64,000 nucleotides of DNA from JACPYM01 sp031423495 (lineage in GTDB: Bacteria > Acidobacteriota > Blastocatellia > RBC074), in assembly GCA_031423495.1 (NCBI GenBank), contig JANPFP010000188.1, positions 83,736-147,735 of the forward strand, written 5' to 3'. A model generated the notes under the pieces. The model saw only the letters and a program-made list of their open reading frames with translations, was not told the DNA's origin and did not search any database. Shown piece by piece: positions 52,368-60,635 of this stretch. Each line of letters starts with the position of its first letter. Within the stretch, counting starts at the first letter, position 1. The position numbers and the translations under genes are program-made.

Positions 52368-53786
52368 ATGAAAGCCAAACTTACGTGCTGGCTCGCACTG
52401 TTGGTCGCGTTGAGTTGTTTGCCGGTGGCGCAGGCGCAAAACGAAAAGCTCAATATCATTTATGTGATGACCGACGATCAGGCTCCGTGGACGATTGGTG
52501 CTTATGGCAACCGCGAATCCATCACGCCGAACATGGATCGCATCGCCCAAGAAGGCGCGTTGTTTCGCAATGCGTTCACCGTCACGCCGGTCTGTTCGCC
52601 CAGCCGCGTGGGCTTACTCACCGGCCTTTACGGCACGCAAGTCGGCATCACCGATTGGATTGCGCCCAACGAAGACGCCGCCGGATTAGGCTTGCCAGCG
52701 ACCGCGACGACGTGGCCTGCAGTGTTGCAAAAACAAGGCTATCGCACGGCGCTGATTGGCAAGTGGCATTTGGGTTCGACGCCGCAGTTTCATCCGACCA
52801 AGCGCGGCTTCGATCATTTCTATGGCTTTCTCGGAGGAGGGAACCAGCCGATTGATCCGACGTTGGAAGTAAACGGCAAGCAGGAAAAACTCAAAGGTTC
52901 GCTGCCAGATTTGCTTACTGACGAAGCGATGCGCTTTATCGCAGCCAATAAAGACAGGCCATTTGCGACGGTCTTGCACTTTCGCGCGCCGCATACGCCT
53001 TACGCGCCCGTGCCGCTTGAAGACAGTGAGCCATTCAAAAATCTCGACCCGACGATTCCCGCAATCAAAGGACTCGACCCGCAGCAAACCAAACGCTTTT
53101 ACCGCGAGTATTACGCGAGCGTTCATTCAGTTGACCGCAACCTCGGACGCCTGCTCGCGCAACTCGATCAACTCGATTTGACGCGCCGCACGATTGTGAT
53201 TTTCGCCAGCGATCACGGCTACAACATTGGGCAGCACGGCATCCATACCAAGGGCAACGGCTTCTGGATGGTGGGCGGTGCGAACGGCCCGAAGCGCCCG
53301 AATATGTGGGATACGTCGTTGCGCATTCCGTTGCTCGTGCGTTGGCCGGGCACTGTCAAACCCGGCAGCGAAATCACCGCCGACGTAACCAATCAGGATT
53401 TGCTGCCTTCGATTTTAGGAATGTTGCGTATCGCGCAACCGGCAGGCTTGCGACAAAACGGTTTGGACTTCTCGCCTTATTTGCGCGGCGAAAACGTGAC
53501 GGCGTGGCGTGACGCGGTGTATGGGCAATACGATTTGCACAACGGCGGCTTGGCTTTTATGCGAATGATTCGTACGCGCGACTGGAAGCTCGTCCGCCAT
53601 CATCACCAGAACCAGATGGACGAGCTTTATGATTTGAAAAACGATCCTGACGAAACGCGCAATCTTTATGGTAACGCGCAACACCAAGCGACGCGCGATG
53701 AACTGCAAACCAAGTTGAGCGCGTGGCAACGCAGCGTTGATGATCCGTTGCTGAAAGAGAAATCGCGGTTGGTGACTGGTCAATGA
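52368..53786 (+). CDS. Secreted type I sulfatase 1
   Basis: This 472-residue sulfatase is read from ATG 52368 with AAGGGAA upstream. The signal peptide runs MKAKLTCWLALLVALSCLPV...AQA. The metal site is IIYVMTDDQAPW, and the formylglycine motif is CSPSRVGLLTG, with Cys as the residue to be converted. GKWHLG and SDHGYNIGQHG are also in place. It would cleave sulfate esters, probably of polysaccharides, outside the cytoplasm. It needs an anaerobic-type or FGE maturase, which is not in this window. A second, unlike sulfatase follows. Confidence 0.92.
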   Translation: MKAKLTCWLALLVALSCLPVAQAQNEKLNIIYVMTDDQAPWTIGAYGNRESITPNMDRIAQEGALFRNAFTVTPVCSPSRVGLLTGLYGTQVGITDWIAPNEDAAGLGLPATATTWPAVLQKQGYRTALIGKWHLGSTPQFHPTKRGFDHFYGFLGGGNQPIDPTLEVNGKQEKLKGSLPDLLTDEAMRFIAANKDRPFATVLHFRAPHTPYAPVPLEDSEPFKNLDPTIPAIKGLDPQQTKRFYREYYASVHSVDRNLGRLLAQLDQLDLTRRTIVIFASDHGYNIGQHGIHTKGNGFWMVGGANGPKRPNMWDTSLRIPLLVRWPGTVKPGSEITADVTNQDLLPSILGMLRIAQPAGLRQNGLDFSPYLRGENVTAWRDAVYGQYDLHNGGLAFMRMIRTRDWKLVRHHHQNQMDELYDLKNDPDETRNLYGNAQHQATRDELQTKLSAWQRSVDDPLLKEKSRLVTGQ

Positions 53787-53822
53787 GATTGCTCTGAAGG
53801 CTCGCAACTCGGAAGTGTGTCT

Positions 53823-53936
53823 TACCGCAGAGTTGCGCAGAGGTCTCGCAGAGTTGCCGCAGAGAAGAAGAGAGAAAAGAACTCTCTTCCGAATTTCTCT
53901 CTGCGAAACTCTGCGCAAACTCCGCGTCGCTCTGCG
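53823..53936. repeat. GCAGAGTT/CTCTGCG inverted repeat between the sulfatase genes
   Basis: Imperfect arms made of the words GCAGAGTTGCGCAGAG and CTCTGCGAAACTCTGCGCAA pair over about 40 bases. The repeat lies between the two sulfatase genes and just upstream of the second start, so the second gene may have its own regulation. Confidence 0.75.
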
Positions 53937-53963
53937 ATGAACTACCATTTAGTTTTCTACCCA

Positions 53964-55430
53964 ATGATGAACACGAAACTACTTTGCCTATTGCTGTTTT
54001 TGGCGTCGGTCACGCTCGCGCAACCCGCCAAACCGAAACCCAATTATCTGTTTATTGCGGTGGACGACCTGAACGATTGGGTCGGGCCGCTCAAAGGGCA
54101 TCCGCAAGTCAAGACGCCGAACTTTGATCGGTTGGCTCTACGCGGCGTGACGTTCGTCAACGCGCATACGCAAGCGCCGCTGTGCAATCCTTCGCGCGCG
54201 AGTTTGTTGTCGGGGCTGCGACCGGGCACGACGGGGTTATATACGTTGCAGCCCGGCGTACGTTCAGTGCCTGCGCTCAAAGACCACGTGATGTTGCCGC
54301 AGGCGTTGGCGGCGGGCGGATACGCGACGTTTAGCGCGGGCAAAATTTTTCACGACGGTTCGGTCAAGCCCGCCGAACGCGAACGCGAGTTCAACGCTTA
54401 TGGCGTAGCGCCGCCCATCCCTACGCCGCCACAAAAATTTGTCATCACGCCCGATGCGATCAAGCTGATGGATTGGGGCGTTTATCCGGTGGATGACACT
54501 GAGCAAGCCGATTGGAAGATTGCTTCATCGGCGATTGAGTATTTGCAGAAAGCTCCGCGCGACAAACCATTTTTCATCGCCGCCGGATTTCGCCTGCCGC
54601 ACGTGCCGTGTTTCGCTTCACAAAAGTGGTTTGACTTATATCCTGACGACAAATTGGTGATGCCGCCCGTTAAAGCCGATGACCGCGATGACGTGCCGGA
54701 GTTCGCGTGGTACTTGCATTGGCGCTTGCCCGAACCGCGTTTGTCGTGGCTTGAGAAAGCTAATCAATGGCGACCGCTCGTGCGCGCTTATTTGGCTTCG
54801 ATAAGTTTTATGGATAGTCAGGTCGGGCGTTTGCTCGACGCTTTGGACGCAAGTCCGGCGGCGAGCGATACGATCATTGTGCTGTGGTCAGATCATGGCT
54901 GGCATTTGGGCGAGAAAGGCATCACGGGGAAGAATACGTTGTGGGAACGCTCGACGCGCGTGCCGCTGATTTTTGCGGGGCCGGGCGTCAAAGCGAATGC
55001 CGTCGTTACGCGACCGGCTGAATTGCTTGATCTCTATCCAACGCTGATGGAACTGAGTGGATTGGCTGCGCCTAAAAACCTTGAAGGCCATAGCCTTGCG
55101 GCCTTGCTCAAAAATCCGAAGGCCGCGCGTCAGTGGCCTGCGATCACTATGCATAACCTAAACAACCACGGCGTAAGGTCTGAACGGTGGCGCTACATTC
55201 GTTATGCCGACGGTTCCGAAGAGCTTTACGACATGCGCTCCGACCCCAACGAATGGATGAATCTGGCGCAAGACAAACGCTACGCGACGGTAATCAAAGA
55301 ACACGCGCGCTGGCTGCCCAAAACGAATTTGCCTGCCGTCGCGGGCAGCGCGCAACGGCTGCTCGAACAGGTTAATGGCGTCTGGCATTGGGAAGGGAAG
55401 CCGATTCGGGCGGAAGAGTTGGAGCGATAA
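53964..55430 (+). CDS. Secreted type I sulfatase 2, iduronate-2-sulfatase-like
   Basis: This 488-residue sulfatase is read from ATG 53964 (MMNTKLLCLLLFLASVTLAQ signal; earlier ATG 53937 is possible). It has FIAVDDLNDWVG (metal Asp pair), CNPSRASLLSG (formylglycine Cys), AGKIFHDG and LWSDHGWHLGEKG. The DDLNDW and FHDG features match iduronate-2-sulfatase-like enzymes. The last 93 bases (55338-55430) recur in a diverged copy at 56048-56140. The next gene's ATG directly follows the stop. Confidence 0.92.
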   Translation: MMNTKLLCLLLFLASVTLAQPAKPKPNYLFIAVDDLNDWVGPLKGHPQVKTPNFDRLALRGVTFVNAHTQAPLCNPSRASLLSGLRPGTTGLYTLQPGVRSVPALKDHVMLPQALAAGGYATFSAGKIFHDGSVKPAEREREFNAYGVAPPIPTPPQKFVITPDAIKLMDWGVYPVDDTEQADWKIASSAIEYLQKAPRDKPFFIAAGFRLPHVPCFASQKWFDLYPDDKLVMPPVKADDRDDVPEFAWYLHWRLPEPRLSWLEKANQWRPLVRAYLASISFMDSQVGRLLDALDASPAASDTIIVLWSDHGWHLGEKGITGKNTLWERSTRVPLIFAGPGVKANAVVTRPAELLDLYPTLMELSGLAAPKNLEGHSLAALLKNPKAARQWPAITMHNLNNHGVRSERWRYIRYADGSEELYDMRSDPNEWMNLAQDKRYATVIKEHARWLPKTNLPAVAGSAQRLLEQVNGVWHWEGKPIRAEELER

Positions 55431-55985
55431 ATGGCGATGATTTCCGTTGGGTATATGGCGAAGCGGATGGTTGGTTGTCCTGAATGGATCAAGACACCGC
55501 GCGTTAAAGAGATTTGCTCTGTCGGTAAATGCATCTCGGCGGACTTTGCGGATTTCATCAATTACTGGAAGCATAATGGCTATTGGTTTTTCGATTCTCC
55601 GCAAATCATTCACGAGCTAGCGCAAGAGCATTCGATTGACCTGACGGGAACGCGGTACTTTTACTACGAAGCCTATGAACAAGAGTTCGATGACACACGA
55701 GAGCAATGGCAATGGACTAGCTTCAGGCCGGAGCCATCGTTTACTACTGAAATCGTCGTTCCTGTGAACAAGATTTTGTTGGGTTACGATGTCGTAACCT
55801 TTTCGCAAAACAATGCTGCGGAATGTTCTCCGCTGTCGTGCAATAGTTTGGCAGAGGACGTAGAAACCAACGAACATTGCTTGCTGTCGTCTTTGCAACA
55901 AGCGCAGCAGTTATTGGAAAGCGGCAAGTTCAAAAATTCAGAGCCGGGGCCATATCGAATTTTCGCCGTTTATTCACCGGAGTGA
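55431..55985 (+). CDS. Hypothetical protein, 184 residues, between sulfatase 2 and its duplicated end
   Basis: I do not recognise this protein. It starts at the ATG immediately after the sulfatase stop. It is Cys- and aromatic-rich (MVGCPEWIKTPRVKEICSVG, FINYWKHNGYWFFDSPQII, ALLSCNSL region read here as CSPLSCNSLAEDVE). Codons are more A/T-rich than in its neighbours. It sits on the segment bracketed by the sulfatase 3' end and its copy, so it is probably a recent insertion. Function unknown. Confidence 0.6.
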   Translation: MAMISVGYMAKRMVGCPEWIKTPRVKEICSVGKCISADFADFINYWKHNGYWFFDSPQIIHELAQEHSIDLTGTRYFYYEAYEQEFDDTREQWQWTSFRPEPSFTTEIVVPVNKILLGYDVVTFSQNNAAECSPLSCNSLAEDVETNEHCLLSSLQQAQQLLESGKFKNSEPGPYRIFAVYSPE

Positions 55986-56004
55986 TCTCGAAAGGAAAAA
56001 CATC

Positions 56005-56140
56005 ATGACCAACGCATACATCATTGACGCAGTTCGTTCGCCGCGCGGTCGCGGGCAGCGCACAACGACTGCTCAAACAGGTCAACTGCGTGTGGCATTG
56101 GGAAGGGAAGCCGATTCGTCCGGCGGAGTTGGAGCGTTGA
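56005..56140 (+). pseudogene. Chimeric scar: thiolase start joined to sulfatase end
   Basis: Bases 56005-56054 match the thiolase gene start 56907-56956 with two mismatches in 50. Bases 56048-56140 match the sulfatase end 55338-55430 without gaps; 13 of the last 90 bases differ. The two parts share GTCGCGG at the join (56048-56054). The sulfatase part keeps its frame (WHWEGKPIRPAELER, then TGA). The thiolase frame reads on out of frame, so no useful product is expected. Confidence 0.85.
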
Positions 56141-56203
56141 AGTCTAGCTCGTATAGTTTGCTCGTGTGCCTATTGCTCAATATCCAAATCACGGAGTTCA
56201 TTT

Positions 56204-56593
56204 ATGTCGCAAACTGTTACCTTTGAAGTCGCGGAAGCAGATGCTCAGGTTTTGCAGGCGTTGGTCGTCAAGGCGCGAGACGCTGGCAAGACTATCGCCG
56301 AGATGTTCGCAGGAATGAAAGAGCGTCGGCATCCGTTGATGTTGGACACCGATAGCGGAACAGTCGTCTTTCAAGATTTGGCGAGTTACGAAAGGCTTTT
56401 GGAGGAAATCGAGACAGCGGAAGCGATTGCGGGAATCAAACGAGGGTTGGAATCGGTGCGCGAAGGTCGCGGGAAACCGCTTGATGAAGCCTTTGCCGAA
56501 CTTCGTTCCCGACTGAACCTTCCAGAAAAGAGATGCCCTGAAAAGAGAGGTTTAGATGCTTTACCGAATCAGCCTCGAAGACGGCGCGCTTGA
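56204..56593 (+). CDS. Antitoxin of a type II toxin-antitoxin pair
   Basis: This protein of 129 residues has a Phd/RelB-like layout: a short N-terminal part, then VVFQDLASYERLLEEIETAEA and GIKRGLESVREGRGKPLDEAF, a helix-rich region seen in antitoxins that wrap ParE/RelE toxins. The ORF runs 38 bases into the toxin gene, typical of such pairs. A CGGAG ribosome site precedes ATG 56204. It is part of the segment between the sulfatase-end copy and the thiolase gene. Confidence 0.72.
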   Translation: MSQTVTFEVAEADAQVLQALVVKARDAGKTIAEMFAGMKERRHPLMLDTDSGTVVFQDLASYERLLEEIETAEAIAGIKRGLESVREGRGKPLDEAFAELRSRLNLPEKRCPEKRGLDALPNQPRRRRA

Positions 56594-56873
56594 CGACATT
56601 GAACAGGCTACCAAATGGATCGCCCGCAACGTCAGAGCGAATCGTGCTAAGAAAATGTCTGCCTGGCTAGACGCTTTGCACGCTGCCCTTGGCAGTCTTG
56701 AGCGACTGCCGCAACGTTGCCCGCTGGCGCGGGAAAATGATTTCTTGTCAGCAGATGTGAGGCAGTTGCTCTTTCAACAGCACCGCATCATCTACACCGT
56801 CATTGGCGGTACGGTTCACATTCTTCACGTACGCCATCAACGACAAAGACCTCTCACCCGCGAAGATTTTTAG
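56556..56873 (+). CDS. RelE/ParE-family toxin
   Basis: This 105-residue toxin has the ParE/RelE fold order: YRISLEDGALDDIEQATKWI, a helical middle (ALHAALGSLERLPQRCPLA), then VRQLLFQQHRIIYTVIGGTVHILHVRHQR. The basic C-terminus and Tyr-rich beta strand are usual. ParE toxins act on gyrase and RelE toxins cut mRNA; which applies cannot be told. It overlaps its antitoxin gene and ends 33 bases before the thiolase ATG. Confidence 0.82.
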   Translation: MLYRISLEDGALDDIEQATKWIARNVRANRAKKMSAWLDALHAALGSLERLPQRCPLARENDFLSADVRQLLFQQHRIIYTVIGGTVHILHVRHQRQRPLTREDF

Positions 56874-56906
56874 CTGATACGAAATTCGGAAAGAGGAACT
56901 AACACT

Positions 56907-58142
56907 ATGACTAACGCATACATCATTGACGCAGTTCGTTCGCCGCGTGGTCGCGGCAAGATGGGTAAAGGTTCGCTCAACAACATCCATCCGCAAGAGT
57001 TGCTGGCGCAAACGTTGAAGGCGCTCGCCGCGCGCACCAGTTTCAACACCGCCGACGTAGACGACGTGGTCATGGGTTGTGTCTCGCAAGCTAGCGAACA
57101 GGGCGGAGACATCGCGCGCATGGCCGTACTCGCCGCCGACTGGCCGCTCGAAGTCACAGGCGTTTCGCTCAATCGTTATTGCGGTTCGGGTTTGCAGGCC
57201 GTGAATTTTGCCGCGATGGGCGTGCTGTCGGGCATGCAACAACTGGTCGTAGCGGGCGGCGTCGAAAGCATGTCGCGCGTGCCGATGGGTACGGATGGCG
57301 CGGGCTTGGACGGCAACAATTTGCACCTGCGCAAAAAACACTTTCAGGTTCCGCAAGGCATCAGTGCCGACTTGATCGCTACGATGGAAGGCTTCAGCCG
57401 GGCTGACGTGGACGCTTTCGCGCTGCGTTCGCAACAGCGCGCGGCGGCTGCGCAACAGGCCGGACATTTTGCGAAAAACCTGTTTGCCGTACGCGATAGT
57501 GAGACGGGTGAAGTCGCGCTGGCGGCGGATGAATACTTGCGGCCTGAGACTTCGCTTGAAAGTTTGTCGGCGCTTGATGGCGCATTCGTCACGTGGGGAG
57601 CCAAAGCCGTCGGCCCCGATGGCGCAACGCTCGATCAGATGGCGCTCAAAAAATATCCGCAGGTTGCGGCGATCAATCACGTACACACGGCTGGCAATTC
57701 GAGCGGCATCGTGGACGGCGCGGCGGCGGTGCTGGTCGCGTCAGAAGATTACGTCAAAGCCCACGGCCTCAAGCCGCGTGCGCGCATCGTGGCGATGGCG
57801 ACTGCCGGAGCCGAGCCGGTGATTATGCTGACTGCGCCTACGCCAGCCGCACAGAAGGCCCTCGCGCAACGCAAGATGTCGGCCAGCGACATTGACCTCT
57901 GGGAAATCAACGAAGCCTTCGCCGTCGTGCCGCTGCAAACCATGCGCAACCTTGGCGTAGACCCCGACCGCGTGAACGTCAACGGCGGAGCCATTGCGCT
58001 CGGCCATCCGCTGGGCGCAACGGGCGCGATCATTTTGGGTACGGCGCTTGATGAACTCGAACGGCGCGGACTCAGCACGGCGCTGATTACGTTATGCATC
58101 GGCGGCGGACAAGCCGTGGCTACGATTATTGAGCGCGTCTGA
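56907..58142 (+). CDS. Acetyl-CoA C-acyltransferase (thiolase)
   Basis: This 411-residue thiolase has the acyl-enzyme Cys92 in NRYCGSGLQAV, GGVESMSRVP, NEAFAVVP, GGAIALGHPLGATGA and the second catalytic Cys in CIGGGQAVA. It catalyses the last step of fatty-acid beta-oxidation or the first step of acetoacetyl-CoA formation. AAAGAGG precedes the ATG. Its first 50 bases are duplicated at 56005-56054. The acyl-CoA ligase gene downstream suggests fatty-acid catabolism. Confidence 0.93.
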   Translation: MTNAYIIDAVRSPRGRGKMGKGSLNNIHPQELLAQTLKALAARTSFNTADVDDVVMGCVSQASEQGGDIARMAVLAADWPLEVTGVSLNRYCGSGLQAVNFAAMGVLSGMQQLVVAGGVESMSRVPMGTDGAGLDGNNLHLRKKHFQVPQGISADLIATMEGFSRADVDAFALRSQQRAAAAQQAGHFAKNLFAVRDSETGEVALAADEYLRPETSLESLSALDGAFVTWGAKAVGPDGATLDQMALKKYPQVAAINHVHTAGNSSGIVDGAAAVLVASEDYVKAHGLKPRARIVAMATAGAEPVIMLTAPTPAAQKALAQRKMSASDIDLWEINEAFAVVPLQTMRNLGVDPDRVNVNGGAIALGHPLGATGAIILGTALDELERRGLSTALITLCIGGGQAVATIIERV

Positions 58143-58171
58143 AACCTTGCAGGATCTGACGGTTATTGACT

Positions 58172-58273
58172 GCCGCCATTCTCCATTATCAATTATTCAT
58201 TCTTAGGCAGAGGCATCACTCGCTCAACGTACCTCTGCCTAAGAATGAATAATTGATAATGGAGAATGGCGGC
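58172..58273. repeat. 42-bp perfect inverted repeat
   Basis: Arms at 58172-58213 and 58232-58273 are exact reverse complements over 42 bases, with an 18-base loop. The A/T-rich middle (CCATTATCAATTATTCATTC) is unlike the surrounding coding DNA. It occupies the gap between the thiolase and acyl-CoA ligase genes. Confidence 0.95.
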
Positions 58274-58325
58274 TGCTAATGATTCGCGGGCTTGCGGATG
58301 TTTTTCTGAGCCGTTTTCACGACTT

Positions 58326-59801
58326 ATGCAACTTACTGATTTATTCAACCTGTCTTTGCTCGGACGCGCTTCAACCGAAGCTGTCATTTACGATCAAGCT
58401 GATGGTACGACGGCTACGCTTACGTTTGGCGAACTCGACGCGCGCAGCAATCGTCTGGCGCGTATGCTCACCGCGCGCGGCCTCATACGTGGCGACCGGC
58501 TCGGATTCTTTCTGCCCAATCGCATCGAATTCATTGATCTGTTTTTGGCTTGCGTCAAAGCGGGCGTGATTGTAGTGCCGATCAACGTGCTTTACCGCGA
58601 ACGCGAAATCGCGCACATCGTCAGCGATGCCGAACCCAAAGCCGTTGTCACGACGCGCGAACTGGCGGGGTTCGTGCCAACCGGTGCAGTCGTTTGGGAT
58701 ATTGATGAATTGACGCACGCAGCTAACGAACAAGACAGCGCCGCGTTTCGGCTCGCGCTCGAAGGCGATGATGCGGCGGCGATTGTTTACACGTCAGGCA
58801 CGACCGGACGCGCGAAAGGCGCGGTGCTGACGCATAACAATTTCATCACCAACGCGACGAATATCGTGACGTACTGGCGCATCAGCGAGAGTGACCGTTA
58901 CCTTGCCGCGCTGCCGCTCTTTCACGTACACGGCCTCGGCAACGGCATTCACGCTTGGTTGATCAGTGGTTGTCAGATGCGTTTGGTTGAACGTTTCGAC
59001 ATTCAACGCGCTCAAGCGTGGTTTGATGAATTTCAACCGACGCTCTTTTTTGGCGTACCGACGATTTACGTGCGCCTGCTCGAATTAACTGACGCGCAAG
59101 CGCAACGCATTGGCGAGCGCATGCGCTTGTTCGTCTGCGGCTCTGCGCCGTTACCTGCGCAAATGTTGGAAGCGTTTGAAGCCAAGTTCGACCAGCGCGT
59201 TTTGGAACGTTACGGCATGAGCGAGACGCTGATGAATCTGAGCAATCCTTATGAAGGCGAGCGCCGCGCGGGTTCGGTGGGCTTTGCGATGCCAGGCATT
59301 TCGGTACGCATTCTCAACGCCGAAGGCCAGCCGGTGAATGATGGCGAGATCGGCGAGCTTTATGTGCGCGGGCCGAATGTTTGCGCGGGCTATTGGCGAC
59401 GGCCTGACGCGACAGCCGAGGCTTTCAAAGACGGCTGGTTTCGCACGGGCGACTTGGGCGAACGCGCGCCCGATGGCTATATCACGCTGCGCGGACGCGG
59501 TTCTGATTTGATTATTTCGGGCGGCTTCAACATCTATCCGCGCGAGATCGAAGAGGTGTTGCTCGAACAATCAGGCATCCGCGAAGCCGTCGTCATCGGC
59601 GTCAACGACGAACGGCGCGGCGAATTGCCAATAGCTTATGTCGTAGTGGATGAGTTGTTTGATGAAGTGAAAATTGCCGAAGCCTGTCGCCGCCAACTCG
59701 CCTCATTCAAAGTGCCGCGCGCTTTCGTGCGTGTTGAGAGCCTGCCGCGCACAGCGTTGGGCAAAATCCAGAAACACTTATTGCCGACTTGGTCTGCCTG
59801 A
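58326..59801 (+). CDS. Long-chain/medium-chain acyl-CoA synthetase (AMP-forming)
   Basis: This 491-residue adenylate-forming enzyme is read from ATG 58326. The P-loop-like A3 motif reads IVYTSGTTGRAKGAVLTH, A5 is ERYGMSETL, A7 is FRTGDLGERAPDGYITLRGRG (core TGDLG) and A10 is LPRTALGKIQKHLL with the catalytic Lys. It would activate a fatty or aromatic acid as an acyl-CoA. The thiolase gene upstream suggests a degradation pathway. The earlier in-frame ATG 58266 lies inside the right arm of the 42-bp repeat. Confidence 0.9.
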   Translation: MQLTDLFNLSLLGRASTEAVIYDQADGTTATLTFGELDARSNRLARMLTARGLIRGDRLGFFLPNRIEFIDLFLACVKAGVIVVPINVLYREREIAHIVSDAEPKAVVTTRELAGFVPTGAVVWDIDELTHAANEQDSAAFRLALEGDDAAAIVYTSGTTGRAKGAVLTHNNFITNATNIVTYWRISESDRYLAALPLFHVHGLGNGIHAWLISGCQMRLVERFDIQRAQAWFDEFQPTLFFGVPTIYVRLLELTDAQAQRIGERMRLFVCGSAPLPAQMLEAFEAKFDQRVLERYGMSETLMNLSNPYEGERRAGSVGFAMPGISVRILNAEGQPVNDGEIGELYVRGPNVCAGYWRRPDATAEAFKDGWFRTGDLGERAPDGYITLRGRGSDLIISGGFNIYPREIEEVLLEQSGIREAVVIGVNDERRGELPIAYVVVDELFDEVKIAEACRRQLASFKVPRAFVRVESLPRTALGKIQKHLLPTWSA

Positions 59802-59816
59802 GCAAAAGGGGCGCTG

Positions 59817-60635
59817 TTATTCAAGTTCGCCGCGCAAGAAGGCGCGAACTTTTTTGAGGTCTTCCCACGCTTCGCGCTTTTTGTCGGGCGAACGCAGCAG
59901 ATAAGCCGGGTGAAACGTCGGAATCACTTTGATGCCCGGCGTGCGTGCGTAATCCTGCAACGTGCCGCGCAATTGGCTGATGCCGATTTTAGTTTCGAGC
60001 AACAGTTGCGTCGCCGGATTGCCCAGCGTCACGATCAGTTTGGGTTTGATGACCGCGATCTGTCGCCACAAAAACGGACGGCAGGCTTTGATCTCATCGG
60101 CTTCGGGCGCGCGGTTGTTGGGGGGGCGCGACTTGACTACGTTGGCGATATAAACGTCTTCGCGCTTGATCTCGATGGCTTCGATCATCTTGGTGAGCAA
60201 CTGTCCGGCGCGGCCTATGAAAGGGCGTCCCGAAGCGTCTTCGTCAGCGCCCGGCCCTTCGCCGACGAACATCAACTGCGCTTGCGCATTGCCTTCGCCA
60301 AACACGATGTTCGTGCGCGTAGACCACAACTTGCACCGCTGGCATTCGCCCAAGTCGCGGCGAATGTCTTCGAGGGTTTCGTTGGCGTTTGGCGCAGCAG
60401 GTGCTTCATCGAAAAGGGCGATGGATAGTTCAGCAGGCATAGGGACTTTTGGAATGATTACCGCAGGTGCAATTGGTTTAGGGATTTCAGTCACTGGCGC
60501 GCTCGGCGTGGGGCGCAAGCTGGCATCTTGTGCCACAGCACTTGAGCCAATGTGCGTGATGCCGAGCATTTGATAGTACTCGGCGTGCGCTTTTGCTTGT
60601 TGAATGAGTTCGCGGAACTCGTCGTGTTCGGTCAT
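59817..60635 (-). CDS. Family 4 uracil-DNA glycosylase with altered Fe-S ligand
   Basis: This 272-residue DNA-repair enzyme has an N-terminal extension of about 90 residues followed by a UDG domain: GEGPGADEDASGRPFIGRAGQLL (core GEGPGADED), ANVVKSRPPNNR, LVTLGNPATQLLL and TFHPAYLLR. Family 4 enzymes bind a 4Fe-4S cluster by four cysteines. Cys98, Cys101 and Cys185 are here, but the third, usually KCRPP, is Ser169 (KSRPP). It overlaps the coaBC gene by four bases. Confidence 0.9.
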   Translation of the reverse strand: MTEHDEFRELIQQAKAHAEYYQMLGITHIGSSAVAQDASLRPTPSAPVTEIPKPIAPAVIIPKVPMPAELSIALFDEAPAAPNANETLEDIRRDLGECQRCKLWSTRTNIVFGEGNAQAQLMFVGEGPGADEDASGRPFIGRAGQLLTKMIEAIEIKREDVYIANVVKSRPPNNRAPEADEIKACRPFLWRQIAVIKPKLIVTLGNPATQLLLETKIGISQLRGTLQDYARTPGIKVIPTFHPAYLLRSPDKKREAWEDLKKVRAFLRGELE

